A stretch of 64,000 nucleotides of DNA, from the NCBI RefSeq assembly GCF_902506095.1, contig NZ_LR733293.1:478416-542415 (forward strand), written 5' to 3'. Below, piece after piece: positions 28,462-37,371 of this stretch. This DNA comes from Arthrobacter sp. 9AX (GTDB lineage Bacteria; Actinomycetota; Actinomycetes; Actinomycetales; Micrococcaceae). The position numbers were made by a program, and so were the translations under genes. How positions within the stretch are numbered: the stretch's first letter is position 1; every line of letters starts with the position of its first letter. Under the pieces are notes generated by a model. It searched no databases. It saw nothing but the letters and a program-made list of their open reading frames with translations, and was not told the origin of the DNA.

Positions 28462-29003
28462 ACTCCGGGTATTCCAAGGTGGTGCTGGCCCTGGGCAGCA
28501 ACCTTGGTGAGCGCAACGAGACCCTCACCGAAGCGGTCGCGGATCTTGTGGACCCGCAGGAGGTCCGCCTCCTCGCCGTGTCGCCGATCGTGCAGACCAA
28601 GGCTGTGGGCGGGCCTGCCGGCCAGCCGGACTTCCTGAACATGGTCATCACGGCCGAAACCAGCCTCACCCCGAAGGAGCTGCTGGGGCATTGCCAGGCG
28701 GTGGAAAACAAGCACCACCGCGTACGCGAGGTGCGCTGGGGGCCGCGGACGCTCGACGTCGACATCATCATCTACGGCGACCTGCGCAGCGACGACCCCG
28801 TCCTCACCCTTCCGCATCCCCGCGCCGCCGGGCGTGCCTTTGTCCTCTATCCCTGGTCGCTGATCGAGCCGGCCGCCACCCTGGACGGGGAACGGATCAG
28901 CACCCTGGCCGCCCGGGCGGATGACTTCGGCGACCTCGCCTTGTTTGACGGCTTCGGTGAGTTCGACGGCCTGCCGACGGCAGGAGCTGTGGAGGAGCGA
29001 TGA
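28458..29003 (+). CDS. folK: 2-amino-4-hydroxy-6-hydroxymethyldihydropteridine pyrophosphokinase
   Basis: Transfers pyrophosphate from ATP to hydroxymethyl-dihydropterin, the step before FolP. 181 residues with ALGSNLGERNE at the start and the signature RWGPRTLDVDIIIYGD, followed by LPHPRAAGRAFVLYP. Overlaps folB by four bases upstream and the DUF3180 gene by four bases downstream, so the five genes from folE probably form one transcript. Confidence 0.95.
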   Translation: MNSGYSKVVLALGSNLGERNETLTEAVADLVDPQEVRLLAVSPIVQTKAVGGPAGQPDFLNMVITAETSLTPKELLGHCQAVENKHHRVREVRWGPRTLDVDIIIYGDLRSDDPVLTLPHPRAAGRAFVLYPWSLIEPAATLDGERISTLAARADDFGDLALFDGFGEFDGLPTAGAVEER

Positions 29004-29548
29004 AACCCCTCAATCCGCTGCGCCTGATGCTGATCGGCGTCATCCTGGCCGTTGCGGGCTGGTCCGCCACGGTGGTGACCAGCCGCTACGGCATGGCCAC
29101 CCCTGTCCTGCCGGTCACCGCCCTGGCCACGATGGGCGTGATTGTGGCCATCACCTTGATCCTGGGCATCAGGATTGTGCGGTGGCGCAACAGCAACAAG
29201 GCCAACAGCAACAAGAAGAAGACCGAGCTCGATCCTTTGCTCGCGGCCCGTACCCTGGTGCTCGCCCAGGCCTGCGCGTACGCGGGAACCGTCCTGCTCG
29301 GCTGGCATGTGGGGATCTTCCTGGACCAGTTGCGGATCTGGAGCCTGCGCAGCAACCAGGGCATCACCTGGCTGGCGCTGGCGATGGCCGGCGGCGGATT
29401 GGTGATGATCGTGGTGGGCCTGGTGGTGGAGCGGTTCTGCAGGATACCGCCCGAGGACGGCGAGACTAACAGCGCCGATGGAAAACCAGGCCGCGCGGTA
29501 CGAGGCGAAGCCCCCGGGGAAGGCGAATATGCATACCGAGGCGATTGA
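29000..29548 (+). CDS. DUF3180 membrane protein
   Basis: 182 residues with four predicted TM helices (about 8-26, 36-58, 86-108 and 116-141) and a polar C-terminal tail. The NPLRLMLIGVILA start and position directly after folK are characteristic of the actinobacterial DUF3180 family. No function is known. The stop overlaps the next gene by about 20 bases. Confidence 0.88.
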   Translation: MKPLNPLRLMLIGVILAVAGWSATVVTSRYGMATPVLPVTALATMGVIVAITLILGIRIVRWRNSNKANSNKKKTELDPLLAARTLVLAQACAYAGTVLLGWHVGIFLDQLRIWSLRSNQGITWLALAMAGGGLVMIVVGLVVERFCRIPPEDGETNSADGKPGRAVRGEAPGEGEYAYRGD

Positions 29549-30041
29549 CCCGCCGGGAATCACCTGGCGCCGGGTGTCACCCAAATACGTCACCGTCCGG
29601 CTGGTGGAGTGGGCGCTGGCGAACCTCGTCACGGTGCTCCTGCTGTCCCTGCCCCTGCTGTTTGTCAGCCTGAAGGTGTGGGTGTGGCCGCCGCTGTGGC
29701 TTGCCATCGGCGTGCCGTCCGTGGCCCTGCTGCTGGCCCTGTGGCGGCTGGTCCTGATCCCGCGGCAGGTCCGCGCCATCGGGTATGCCGAGCGTGACGA
29801 CGACCTGCTTATCCGGACCGGTATCTTCTTCCAGCGCACCATGGCTGTGCCGTACGGCCGCATGCAGTATGTGGACATCGGCGTGGGGCCGGTGGAGCGC
29901 GGACTGGGCCTGTGCACCCTTAAGCTTCACACCGCCTCCCCAGGCACCCGTGCGCACATCCCCGGACTGCCCGCAGCCGAAGGCGCCCGCCTCCGTGAAC
30001 AGCTCGCGGCCCGGGGCGAAGCCAGGCTGGCTGGGCTGTGA
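29529..30041 (+). CDS. PH-domain membrane protein (YdbS-like, bPH2)
   Basis: 170 residues: two TM helices at about 30-70, then a bacterial PH domain with the diagnostic RTGIFFQRTMAVPYGRMQYVD segment. The ATG at 29529 is preferred since GAAGG precedes it; an earlier ATG at 29478 would overlap the upstream gene by 71 bases. Pairs with the next, larger PH protein, as YdbS and YdbT do in Bacillus. The pair has been tied to resistance to certain bacteriocins there; the role here is unknown. Confidence 0.85.
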   Translation: MHTEAIDPPGITWRRVSPKYVTVRLVEWALANLVTVLLLSLPLLFVSLKVWVWPPLWLAIGVPSVALLLALWRLVLIPRQVRAIGYAERDDDLLIRTGIFFQRTMAVPYGRMQYVDIGVGPVERGLGLCTLKLHTASPGTRAHIPGLPAAEGARLREQLAARGEARLAGL

Positions 30042-31657
30042 CCGCAGAGGGACCGCGTCCGGAGCCCGGCACCCCCATCACTGCCCCGGCCGCCGGCACT
30101 GATTCCCCCAGCACTGCCTCTGGAAGTCCTGCGTTCGAAAGTTCGCCCCGCACCGGGCCGGGCACCAAGGCCGACGGCGAATGGCTGAGGGTACACCCGG
30201 CGTCGCCTTTTGTGCGCGGATGGGTGGCCCTGGCCGCCATTGGCTTCTTCTTCGGCCGGGATGTTTTTGAGCGTGCGCTGCAGGGACGGCCCCTTGTGGA
30301 GGACGGACTGGCCGGCAGGGCGCCCTGGCTGATCGCCGCCGGCGGAATCATGCTGCTCATCGCGGTCCTCGGTTTTATCCTCACCTGGTACTTCACCAAG
30401 TACCAGGTGGCCGGAGGGTATGTCCGGGTCAACACAGGCTTCATTTTCCGCCAGCAGCGGCAGGCCAGGCTGGACCGGGTGCAGGCCATCGACATTGTGC
30501 AGCCCCTGCTGGCCCGGATTTTCGGCCTGGCCGAGCTCAAGTTCGAGGTGGCCGACGCGGGGGAGTCAGCCGTACGTCTTGCGTACCTGAAGATGGACGA
30601 GGCCCGGCAACTCCGCGCCACCATCCTGGCCCGCGCCGCCGGCGTGGCCGTGGATCCGTCCCGGCCCGACGAGCCGGCACCCGAGGCGCCGGAATATCCG
30701 GTACTGGCCGTGCCGCCGTCGCGCCTTTTCGGTTCCCTGCTGCTGAGCGAACAAAGCGTCTTTGTGATGCTGGGCGGCGTGGCGTCCGTAGTTCTCTCTG
30801 CCGTCACCGAGAACCGGAGCTTCTTCTTTTATCTGATCCCTGCTGCCTTGGGCCTCGCGGCGAACTATTGGAACCTCTTCAACAAGGGCTACAACTTCAC
30901 GGCCGCCATCTCGCCGGACGGCATCAGGCTGCGCTACGGGCTGCTCGACACCCAGGCGCAGACGCTTCCGCCGGGCCGGATCCAGGCGCTGAAAGTCAGC
31001 CAGCCGCCGCTGTGGCGGGCGCTTGGCTGGTACCGGATCCACGTCAACGTGGCCGGCTACGGCGGCATTGAGAACGCTGCCGAGGGCTCGGCACGGACCA
31101 CCCTCCTGCCGGTGGGAAAGCTGGAGGACGTGATGGCCATCCTCGCACTGGTGCTTCCCGACCCCGGCACGCCACGCCCCGCCGCGATCTTCGACGCCGG
31201 ACTCCACGGCCTGGACTCCGACGGCGGCTTCGTCACCACGCCGCGCAGGGCGCTGTTGCTTGCCCCGCTGGGTTGGCGGCGGAACGGTTTTACCGCCACG
31301 GACACCGCGCTGTTGATCCGTTCCGGCTGCTGGTGGCGTGAGCTCGTGCTGGTGCCGCACCAGCGGACCCAGTCCCTGGCCCTGCACCAGGGCCCGCTTG
31401 CCCGGCGGTTCAAGGTGGCTGACCTGGTGCTGCACACCACCGTTGGGCCGGTCGCGCCGCGGCTTCGGCAGGCCGGCGTGGAGCAGGCCATCGCCCTCTT
31501 TGATGCCCAGTCCGCCCGCGCCCGGTTGGCGCGGAGCCGGCAGACTACCGAACAGTGGCTGGCCCAGGTTGCCCCGAACGCCCTGGTTGAGCCCGCCCCG
31601 GTGGTTGAGTCCGCCGAAACCCCCGTCCCGACGCAGGAAGGCCGCCAGCATGGCTAA
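30038..31657 (+). CDS. PH-domain membrane protein (YdbT-like)
   Basis: 539 residues containing repeated TM pairs and bPH2 domains: RVNTGFIFRQQRQARLDRVQ (first), LRYGLLDTQAQTLPPGRIQA (second) and IRSGCWWRELVLVPHQRTQ (third). The first 60 residues are Pro/Thr-rich and cytoplasmic. GTG start overlaps the stop of the upstream partner by four bases. Together they likely form a membrane complex. Confidence 0.85.
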   Translation: MTAEGPRPEPGTPITAPAAGTDSPSTASGSPAFESSPRTGPGTKADGEWLRVHPASPFVRGWVALAAIGFFFGRDVFERALQGRPLVEDGLAGRAPWLIAAGGIMLLIAVLGFILTWYFTKYQVAGGYVRVNTGFIFRQQRQARLDRVQAIDIVQPLLARIFGLAELKFEVADAGESAVRLAYLKMDEARQLRATILARAAGVAVDPSRPDEPAPEAPEYPVLAVPPSRLFGSLLLSEQSVFVMLGGVASVVLSAVTENRSFFFYLIPAALGLAANYWNLFNKGYNFTAAISPDGIRLRYGLLDTQAQTLPPGRIQALKVSQPPLWRALGWYRIHVNVAGYGGIENAAEGSARTTLLPVGKLEDVMAILALVLPDPGTPRPAAIFDAGLHGLDSDGGFVTTPRRALLLAPLGWRRNGFTATDTALLIRSGCWWRELVLVPHQRTQSLALHQGPLARRFKVADLVLHTTVGPVAPRLRQAGVEQAIALFDAQSARARLARSRQTTEQWLAQVAPNALVEPAPVVESAETPVPTQEGRQHG

Positions 31658-32543
31658 GCCCGGACGCCTCGGCGTTGGAATCATCGGTGCCGGCAAGGTG
31701 GGCGCCGTGCTCGGCGCGGCCCTGCGCGCGGCCGAGCACGCCGTCGTCGGCGTTTCGGCTGTTTCCGAGGCCAGCCGTGAACGCGCGGAGACGCTGCTGC
31801 CCGGCGTGCCCGTCCTGGAAGTCCAGGAGATTGTGGAGCGTGCTGAGCTGGTGCTCCTGGCAGTGCCCGACGACGCCCTGCCGGGCCTGGTGGACGGGCT
31901 CGCGAAACTCGGGGCGTGGCAGCCGGGACAATTGGTGGCGCACACGTCCGGCCGGTTCGGGGTGGGCGTGCTGCGGCCGGTTCGTGCCGCCGGTGCCGTC
32001 CCGCTGGCGCTGCACCCCGCCATGACTTTCACCGGGATGAGCCTGGACCTGACCCGCCTGCTGGACTGCACATTCGGCGTCACTGCGGACGCGGCGATGC
32101 TGCCGATTGCGCAGGCGCTGGTGGTGGAGATGGGCGCCGAACCTGTGGTGATCGCCGAGGCGGACAGGACGCTCTACCACGCGGCCCTGGCCCACGGATC
32201 CAACCACCTCGTGACCCTCGTGGCGCAGGCGTCCGAGCTGCTCAGCGATGTGGGAGTAGATTCGCCGGAGCGGATGCTGGGCCCCTTGCTGCGGGCCACC
32301 CTCGAGAACGCGCTGGCGTCAGGGGAGTCGGCTCTCACCGGGCCTGTGGCGCGCGGAGATGTGGGTACAGTCAAAGCCCACGCGGAGGCTTTGCGGGAGT
32401 TCGACGGCGGCGGGCAGGGCGACGTGCTGGCGGCTTACCTTGCGATGGCACGCGCGACAGCGCGGCGCGCCGAGGGGCGCGGACTGCTGAAGCCCGGCCA
32501 GCTGGGGGAGCTGCGGAAGGCCCTGGAACCGGAGGAAGACTGA
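31650..32543 (+). CDS. Rossmann-fold DUF2520 protein
   Basis: 297 residues from ATG 31650. It begins with a dinucleotide-binding motif, [16 protein letters not shown], continues with [14 protein letters not shown] and the family-typical LHPAMTFTG, and ends in the helical DUF2520 domain ([16 protein letters not shown]). It resembles 6-phosphogluconate dehydrogenase-like and ketopantoate reductase-like proteins. Its position just before panC suggests a link to pantothenate synthesis, possibly as a ketopantoate reductase substitute; this is inference. Confidence 0.88.
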   Translation: MAKPGRLGVGIIGAGKVGAVLGAALRAAEHAVVGVSAVSEASRERAETLLPGVPVLEVQEIVERAELVLLAVPDDALPGLVDGLAKLGAWQPGQLVAHTSGRFGVGVLRPVRAAGAVPLALHPAMTFTGMSLDLTRLLDCTFGVTADAAMLPIAQALVVEMGAEPVVIAEADRTLYHAALAHGSNHLVTLVAQASELLSDVGVDSPERMLGPLLRATLENALASGESALTGPVARGDVGTVKAHAEALREFDGGGQGDVLAAYLAMARATARRAEGRGLLKPGQLGELRKALEPEED

Positions 32544-32545
32544 AC

Positions 32546-33463
32546 ATGCCCATCAAACTCGTCACAACCGTGGCCGACCTTCACGCCGAGAGCGCCCGGC
32601 TCCTTACTGGCAAGCGGGGCACCTCCCAGGGCCTGGTGCCCACCATGGGAGCACTCCACGAGGGACATGCCGCGTTGGCGCGTGCCGCCGTCGGGCAGAA
32701 TGACGTGGTGGTGGCCAGCATCTTCGTCAATCCGCTCCAGTTTGGCGACGCCACGGACCTGGACCGCTACCCGCGGACGCTGGACGCCGACCTTGCCCTG
32801 CTCGAGGCGCAGGGCGTGGACCTGGCCTTCGCCCCGGCGGTGGAGGAGGTCTACCCGGGCGGTGAGCCGCTGGTGCGCATCACGTCAGGAGCCATGGGGG
32901 AGAAATGGGAGGGGGTCTCGCGCCCGGGTCATTTTGACGGCGCCCTGACGGTGGTGGCCAAGCTGCTGCACTACGGGATTCCCGGAACGGGTCTGCCTGC
33001 CGGCGAGGGTGCGGAGGGTGGCCTGCCGGCCTACCGTGCCTACTTCGGCCAGAAGGACGCCCAGCAGCTGGCCTTGGTCCGGCGGATGGTGGCCGACCTG
33101 AACTTCCCGGTGGACATCGTGGGCGTGCCCACAGTCCGGTCGGCCGACGGGCTGGCGCTCTCCAGCCGCAACCGCTTCCTGTCCGACGACGAACGCGAGG
33201 CTGCGCTGGTACTGTCGAGGGCGTTGCGGCTGCTGGAGGAGCGGGCGAAGGCACGGGAGCCGCTGGACCTTGAGTCTGCGCTGGCCATGGTGGAGTCCCA
33301 TCCGCTGGTGTCGGTGGACTACTTCGACGTGGTGGATCCGGGCACGCTGGAACCGCTCGCCGAAAACTGCCGGGAGACGCCGTTCCGGGGCGAGGCCCTG
33401 GCCCTCATCGCGGCCAAGGTAGGGCCGGTGCGGCTGATAGACAACATGCCGCTGAGCTCGTAG
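32546..33463 (+). CDS. panC: Pantoate-beta-alanine ligase (pantothenate synthetase)
   Basis: Joins pantoate and beta-alanine with ATP. 305 residues with [40 protein letters not shown] and [11 protein letters not shown]. Relative to the compact enterobacterial enzyme there is an extra ~16-residue Gly/Pro-rich loop before YRAYFGQKD (about residues 148-166). It starts two bases after the DUF2520 stop. panB and panD are not in the window. Confidence 0.95.
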   Translation: MPIKLVTTVADLHAESARLLTGKRGTSQGLVPTMGALHEGHAALARAAVGQNDVVVASIFVNPLQFGDATDLDRYPRTLDADLALLEAQGVDLAFAPAVEEVYPGGEPLVRITSGAMGEKWEGVSRPGHFDGALTVVAKLLHYGIPGTGLPAGEGAEGGLPAYRAYFGQKDAQQLALVRRMVADLNFPVDIVGVPTVRSADGLALSSRNRFLSDDEREAALVLSRALRLLEERAKAREPLDLESALAMVESHPLVSVDYFDVVDPGTLEPLAENCRETPFRGEALALIAAKVGPVRLIDNMPLSS

Positions 33464-33474
33464 CGGCCGCGGGT

Positions 33475-33741
33475 CTAAATGCCCGGCCGGTCGCGGCTGG
33501 TCATCAACTGTTCCAGGAGTGCGCGCTCAGGCCGGCCGGGATTCCGGGCAACGCAGCGGCGGAGCCTGGCCCTGGCGAGTTCTTCGGCGGGTTCATCCCG
33601 GTGCAGCACTTCGTCGATGATTTCCTGTGCCTGCCACCTCAGTGACTCTATGGCGAACTGCCGGATCTCCGCTGGCGTGTCACTTGCCATCCAGGGGTCC
33701 GGGTCCGAAGGCACGCTTTGGAACATCCGCTCTGCTGACAT
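33475..33741 (-). CDS. Small hypothetical protein, 88 aa
   Basis: Hydrophilic, mostly helical (EIRQFAIESLRWQAQEIIDEVLHRDEPAEE). The ribosome binding site AAGGAGG lies five bases upstream of the ATG, which is strong support. Convergent with panC, 11 bases apart, and divergent from the TetR gene. Unknown family; no signal peptide, cysteine pair or membrane segment. Confidence 0.7.
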   Translation of the reverse strand: MSAERMFQSVPSDPDPWMASDTPAEIRQFAIESLRWQAQEIIDEVLHRDEPAEELARARLRRCVARNPGRPERALLEQLMTSRDRPGI

Positions 33742-33824
33742 CGGGGCCTCCTTGCACCAATCCCGAAGTGGCCGGTGGCCTCTGCGGCGTCACAAGCCCT
33801 GCGCGTAGAACAAACACTACAACG

Positions 33825-33846
33825 GGGAAGACCGGTCTGTCTTCCC
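33825..33846. promoter_or_regulatory. Nested palindrome, probable TetR-family operator
   Basis: Outer arms GGGAAGAC and GTCTTCCC (33825-33832, 33839-33846) frame a perfect 10-bp palindrome, AGACCGGTCT (33829-33838). It lies 25 bases before the TetR gene start. AGACCGGTCT-like boxes are known for LmrA/YxaF-type TetR regulators, so autoregulation is likely; also positioned to act on the divergent 88-aa gene. Confidence 0.6.
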
Positions 33847-33870
33847 TTGTGGCGGTAAACTGGAATTGTC

Positions 33871-34545
33871 ATGAATCCAGAGGCGGAGAATTCAGCGGCG
33901 GCCAGTCAGGCTGGCCCGGCAGCGTTTGCCATGCCTTCCGCGCAGGCACCCCCACCCATGGTCGCCGAAGCGCCCGCGCCGGAAACCGCCGCCGCCGGAT
34001 CCGTGGCCAGGATCATGACCGTGGCCTATGAACTTTTCTCCCGGCGCGGCGTGCGGGACGTTGGAGTCAACGAACTAATTGAACGGTCCGGGGTAGCCAA
34101 GGCCACCTTTTACCGGCACTTCCCGTCCAAGGATTCCCTGGTCCTGGCATTCCTGGAGCAGCGGGACAAGCAGTGGACCGTGGATGCGATCCTTTCGGAA
34201 GCCCGGCGCCGCGGAAACACCCCCACCGAGCGGCTTCTGGCCATTTTCGACGTCTTCGGGGACTGGTTCCTGCGTGAGGACTTCGAGGCCTGCTCCTTCA
34301 TCAACGTCCTGCTCGAAATGGGACCCGCCCATCCGCTGGGCCAGGCCAGCATCGACTACCTCGCCAGGATCCGGGGACACGTCCAGGCTTTGGCTGAAGA
34401 GGCCGGGCTGCAGCGGCCCGACGAATTCGCCCGGTCCTGGCACATCCTGATGAAAGGTTCCATCATCTCCGCCACCGAGGGCGACATGCAGGCAGCCAAG
34501 CGTGCCCAGAAGATGGCCGGCTGGCTGATCGAGCACCACCGCTGA
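33871..34545 (+). CDS. TetR-family transcriptional regulator
   Basis: 224 residues. A 40-residue Ala/Pro-rich lead precedes the HTH: IMTVAYELFSRRGVRDVGVN, then ELIERSGVAKATFYRHFPSK. The ligand domain (CSFINVLLEMGPAHPLGQ) is of the LmrA/YxaF-like type often responding to flavonoids or drugs. GGAA precedes the ATG. A palindromic operator sits just upstream. Next gene in the same direction is the apionate-lactonase-like protein, 209 bases on with its own promoter. Confidence 0.88.
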   Translation: MNPEAENSAAASQAGPAAFAMPSAQAPPPMVAEAPAPETAAAGSVARIMTVAYELFSRRGVRDVGVNELIERSGVAKATFYRHFPSKDSLVLAFLEQRDKQWTVDAILSEARRRGNTPTERLLAIFDVFGDWFLREDFEACSFINVLLEMGPAHPLGQASIDYLARIRGHVQALAEEAGLQRPDEFARSWHILMKGSIISATEGDMQAAKRAQKMAGWLIEHHR

Positions 34546-34621
34546 CGTCCGGCTTCCGGGTACCAGCCCTGCAGCCCAGTTGTTGGCCCCGCTGCCAGCC
34601 GCGGCAATGCGTCACACTTTG

Positions 34622-34635
34622 GTCAACCGGTTGAC
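34622..34635. promoter_or_regulatory. LacI-type operator (GTCAACCGGTTGAC)
   Basis: A perfect 14-bp palindrome with the central AACCGGTT pattern common to LacI-family operators. It overlaps the -35 element of the promoter at 34631-34660, so a bound repressor would block polymerase. No intact LacI gene is in the window; the only LacI-like gene present is the broken one near 23.6 kb. Confidence 0.6.
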
Positions 34636-34660
34636 TTCATCTTCGCGGCGATCCGATAAT
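34631..34660 (+). promoter_or_regulatory. Sigma-70-like promoter for the lactonase-like gene
   Basis: TTGACT (34631-34636) and GATAAT (34655-34660) are 18 bases apart. The predicted start near 34667 lies just past an ATG at 34665, arguing that translation begins further downstream, at the GTG at 34755. Confidence 0.6.
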
Positions 34661-34754
34661 CGGTATGGCTTCCATCACAGGCCATCTTCAAGTTTGCGCC
34701 GGCACCGCCGGACGTCCGGGCCGCAGCAGCCCCGGACCGGCAGAGAGCAGTAAC

Positions 34755-36539
34755 GTGTCGTATCCAGCTTTAACCGGCGAGCAGCCGGAACTGTCCACCG
34801 TCCAGGACAGGCTCTCGCCGCCATGCCGCCACCTTGCGTCAGGACCTTGGTCCGCCTACCTGGTTGGCGATGAACTGGCGCGCATCAGTTATGCCGGCCG
34901 CCCCGTTCTGCGCGCGGTCAAGGCTGTGGTCCGCGACCAGGACTGGCGGACTCCCCCTGCGAGGCTCCGCAGCGTTGAAGTCACTGAGGATCACGCCGGT
35001 CTGCACGTACGCTGGCTGGTGGAATTCACCGGCTACGGAGTGGAGTACAACGGGGTTCTGACCGCCCTCTTCACGCGGGACAGGCTGAACATCGAATTCG
35101 AGGGAACCGCGGCGCTGCCTTTCCGGCGCAACCGGATTGGCCTGGTGGTGCTTCATCCGCCCACTGACGCCGGGCGCGGGGTTGTGGTGGACCATCCCGA
35201 CGGCGGGACCACCCAAGCGCTGTTCCCGCATGCGATCAGTCCGCACCAGCCCTTCATGGACATCGCGGCACTCAACTGGTCTGATGCTGGCACCGCATTC
35301 CGGCTGTCCTTCAGCGGTGAGGTCTTTGAAACCGAGGACCAGAGGAATTGGACGGATGCGTCCTACAAGACCTATGGCACGCCACTGGCCCGCCCGTTTC
35401 CGGTGGACGTCGCCGCCGGCGACACCGTCCGCCAGTCAGTGCTCCTCCAGGCAACAACGCAGGAGCCTGCGGATCCTGTCCCATCGGCAGCAGCCATCGA
35501 TGTTGTCACCGCCCGCCTCGGTGGCCAAGCGGGCCGGGTCCCGGGGCTGGCCGTGGCGGCCGGAACGGACCCGGAACTGCTGCCCGGCATCCCGTCGCTC
35601 GATGCCTTCCTTGTGGAACTCGTGGAGAAGCCCGGAGATTCTCCCCGGCGGGGCTGGGCCGCGCAGCTTCAGGCTGCCGCCGCAGCCGCAGCCGTCCAGG
35701 GAGCCGGGCTGGACATCCGGGCCACCACGCCGGACCCGGTGGGAGCCGTGGCAGACCTTGCCCCCTACCTGGCCCGCGCCAAGCGGCTCGCAGTGTTCCA
35801 TCCCGCCAGCCACGTCACCGGGCCGGACACCTGGCCGGAGCTGAAAGCCGCCGTTCGCGAAGCGGGCTACGAAGGAGAGCTGCTTGCGGGCTCCCGGTCC
35901 CACTTCACGGAACTGAACCGCAACAGCGGCCGCATGCCCTCAGAGCCGGACGCGCTGACGTTCAGCATCACCCCGCAGATGCACAGCACCGAAGTTGCCC
36001 ACATCGTCGAAAGCGTCCCCATGCAGCGGATCGCGGCGCAGAATGCACTGCGGCTGGGAGGCGGAAGGCCGCTCCATGTTGGGCCGGTAACGCTGCTTCC
36101 CCGGTTCAACGCCGTGGCCACCTCAGGCGCCGCCGAGGAGGCGGAAGCCGATGAGCTCCAGCCCCATCCGTTTGCTGCGGCGTGGCTGCTGGCAAGCATC
36201 AGCGCCCTGACCGTGGACGGCGTGGAATCCGTCACATACTTTGAGGCATCCGGCCCCCGGGGCATTTCGGACCGCAGCGGCAGGCTGTATCCGGCCGGCA
36301 GGCTATTGAAGGAACTCGCCGGACTCCGCGGTGCAGCTGTGCTGTCGGTTGACGGAGATACCGGCCCGGTGAGCCTCTATCCCGTGCAGTCCCCGGCCGG
36401 CACCGTTGTTTTCGCCGGCAATCTGTCCGCTTCGGCAGTTGGCGTGGAGATCTGCCTGGTGGACGGGAAAGCCGTCCGGCAGCGCTTGGCCCTGGAGCCC
36501 TGGTCCGCCGTCGTCGTGCGATTTCCGGCGTCCGGCTGA
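34755..36539 (+). CDS. D-apionate-lactonase-like protein
   Basis: 594 residues from GTG 34755. The N-terminal half is beta-rich with EDQRNWTDASYKTYGTPLARP, a segment I associate with D-apionate lactonase (ApnL). The middle looks like a TIM barrel, with FSITPQMHSTEVAHIVES and QNALRLGGGRPLHVGPVTLLPRFNA, and a C-terminal beta domain follows. ApnL hydrolyses D-apionolactone to D-apionate in apiose catabolism. No signal peptide, so cytoplasmic. The neighbouring SDR could make the lactone. The assignment is by recall of family features; another sugar lactonase or a glycosidase-like role is possible. Confidence 0.6.
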   Translation: MSYPALTGEQPELSTVQDRLSPPCRHLASGPWSAYLVGDELARISYAGRPVLRAVKAVVRDQDWRTPPARLRSVEVTEDHAGLHVRWLVEFTGYGVEYNGVLTALFTRDRLNIEFEGTAALPFRRNRIGLVVLHPPTDAGRGVVVDHPDGGTTQALFPHAISPHQPFMDIAALNWSDAGTAFRLSFSGEVFETEDQRNWTDASYKTYGTPLARPFPVDVAAGDTVRQSVLLQATTQEPADPVPSAAAIDVVTARLGGQAGRVPGLAVAAGTDPELLPGIPSLDAFLVELVEKPGDSPRRGWAAQLQAAAAAAAVQGAGLDIRATTPDPVGAVADLAPYLARAKRLAVFHPASHVTGPDTWPELKAAVREAGYEGELLAGSRSHFTELNRNSGRMPSEPDALTFSITPQMHSTEVAHIVESVPMQRIAAQNALRLGGGRPLHVGPVTLLPRFNAVATSGAAEEAEADELQPHPFAAAWLLASISALTVDGVESVTYFEASGPRGISDRSGRLYPAGRLLKELAGLRGAAVLSVDGDTGPVSLYPVQSPAGTVVFAGNLSASAVGVEICLVDGKAVRQRLALEPWSAVVVRFPASG

Positions 36540-36604
36540 ATCCGCCACATCCTCGTGCTGCTTTCTTCCGACGGCGGCACCGACCTAGTGAAAGGAGGCC
36601 TCCC

Positions 36605-37360
36605 ATGGGCCTGCGTCTTGAAGGAAAAACTGCCCTGGTCACCGGGGCCGGTTCAGGAATCGGACTGGCCGTGGCACAGCGGTTCGTCGCTGAAGGGGCC
36701 ACGGTCTACTTTGCCGACATCAATGAGGAGGCTGCCGAAAAGGCGGCCGCGGCAACAGGGTCAGCCGCCGCCCATGCCCTCCTTATGGACATCTCGGACG
36801 AGGAGAGTGTCGCAGCCGCGTACGGGACCGTGGCAGGGGCCGGCAAGCTCGATGTGGTGGTGGCCAACGCCGGCGTGCAGCTCTTCGGACAGGATGCAAA
36901 GGTGGGCGACCTCGAACTCTCAGTCTGGGAGAAGACCGTGGCCATCAACCAGCGCGGGGCGTTCCTGACCCTCAAGCATGCAGTCCGCGCCATGGAAGGC
37001 TTCGGCGGCTCCATTATCTGCACGGGAAGCCCCACCGCTGTGGTGGCCTGCGGCCAGACCTTCTCCGCCTACACCAGTTCAAAGGCGGGTGTTCACGGGC
37101 TGGCCCGGGTGGTCGCCGCCGACTATGCGCATGCCGGCATTCGGGTGAACATCGTGGTTCCGGGCTACACCGAGACACCGCTGGTCCAGGCCATCGCCGA
37201 GGACCCCGTGAGCCGCGCAGGGCTGGTGGACGCAACCATGCTGGGGCGGCCGGGAACAGCTGCCGACGTAGAGGGCATCATGGTGTTCCTTGCCAGCGAC
37301 GACTCCGCCTACGCCACCGGAGGGCTTTTCGTGGTGGACGGTGGCCTCACGGCGCTGTAG
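36605..37360 (+). CDS. Short-chain dehydrogenase/reductase (SDR)
   Basis: Classical SDR of 251 residues: NAD(P)-binding TGAGSGIG, a following Asp (FADIN) that favours NAD+, NAG motif in VVANAGVQ, catalytic Ser in TGSPTAV and YTSSK, and C-terminal GGLFVVDGGLTAL. GAAAGGAGG precedes the ATG. It lies 65 bases after the lactonase-like gene in the same direction. A sugar 1-dehydrogenase that produces the lactone substrate would make sense; the sequence alone does not prove it. Confidence 0.88.
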   Translation: MGLRLEGKTALVTGAGSGIGLAVAQRFVAEGATVYFADINEEAAEKAAAATGSAAAHALLMDISDEESVAAAYGTVAGAGKLDVVVANAGVQLFGQDAKVGDLELSVWEKTVAINQRGAFLTLKHAVRAMEGFGGSIICTGSPTAVVACGQTFSAYTSSKAGVHGLARVVAADYAHAGIRVNIVVPGYTETPLVQAIAEDPVSRAGLVDATMLGRPGTAADVEGIMVFLASDDSAYATGGLFVVDGGLTAL

Positions 37361-37371
37361 GACCCGGGCCG

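Noticed and set aside
34665..34754. ATG at 34665 as start of the lactonase-like gene
   Set aside because: The predicted transcription start is at or after this ATG and the 30 added residues are low-complexity.
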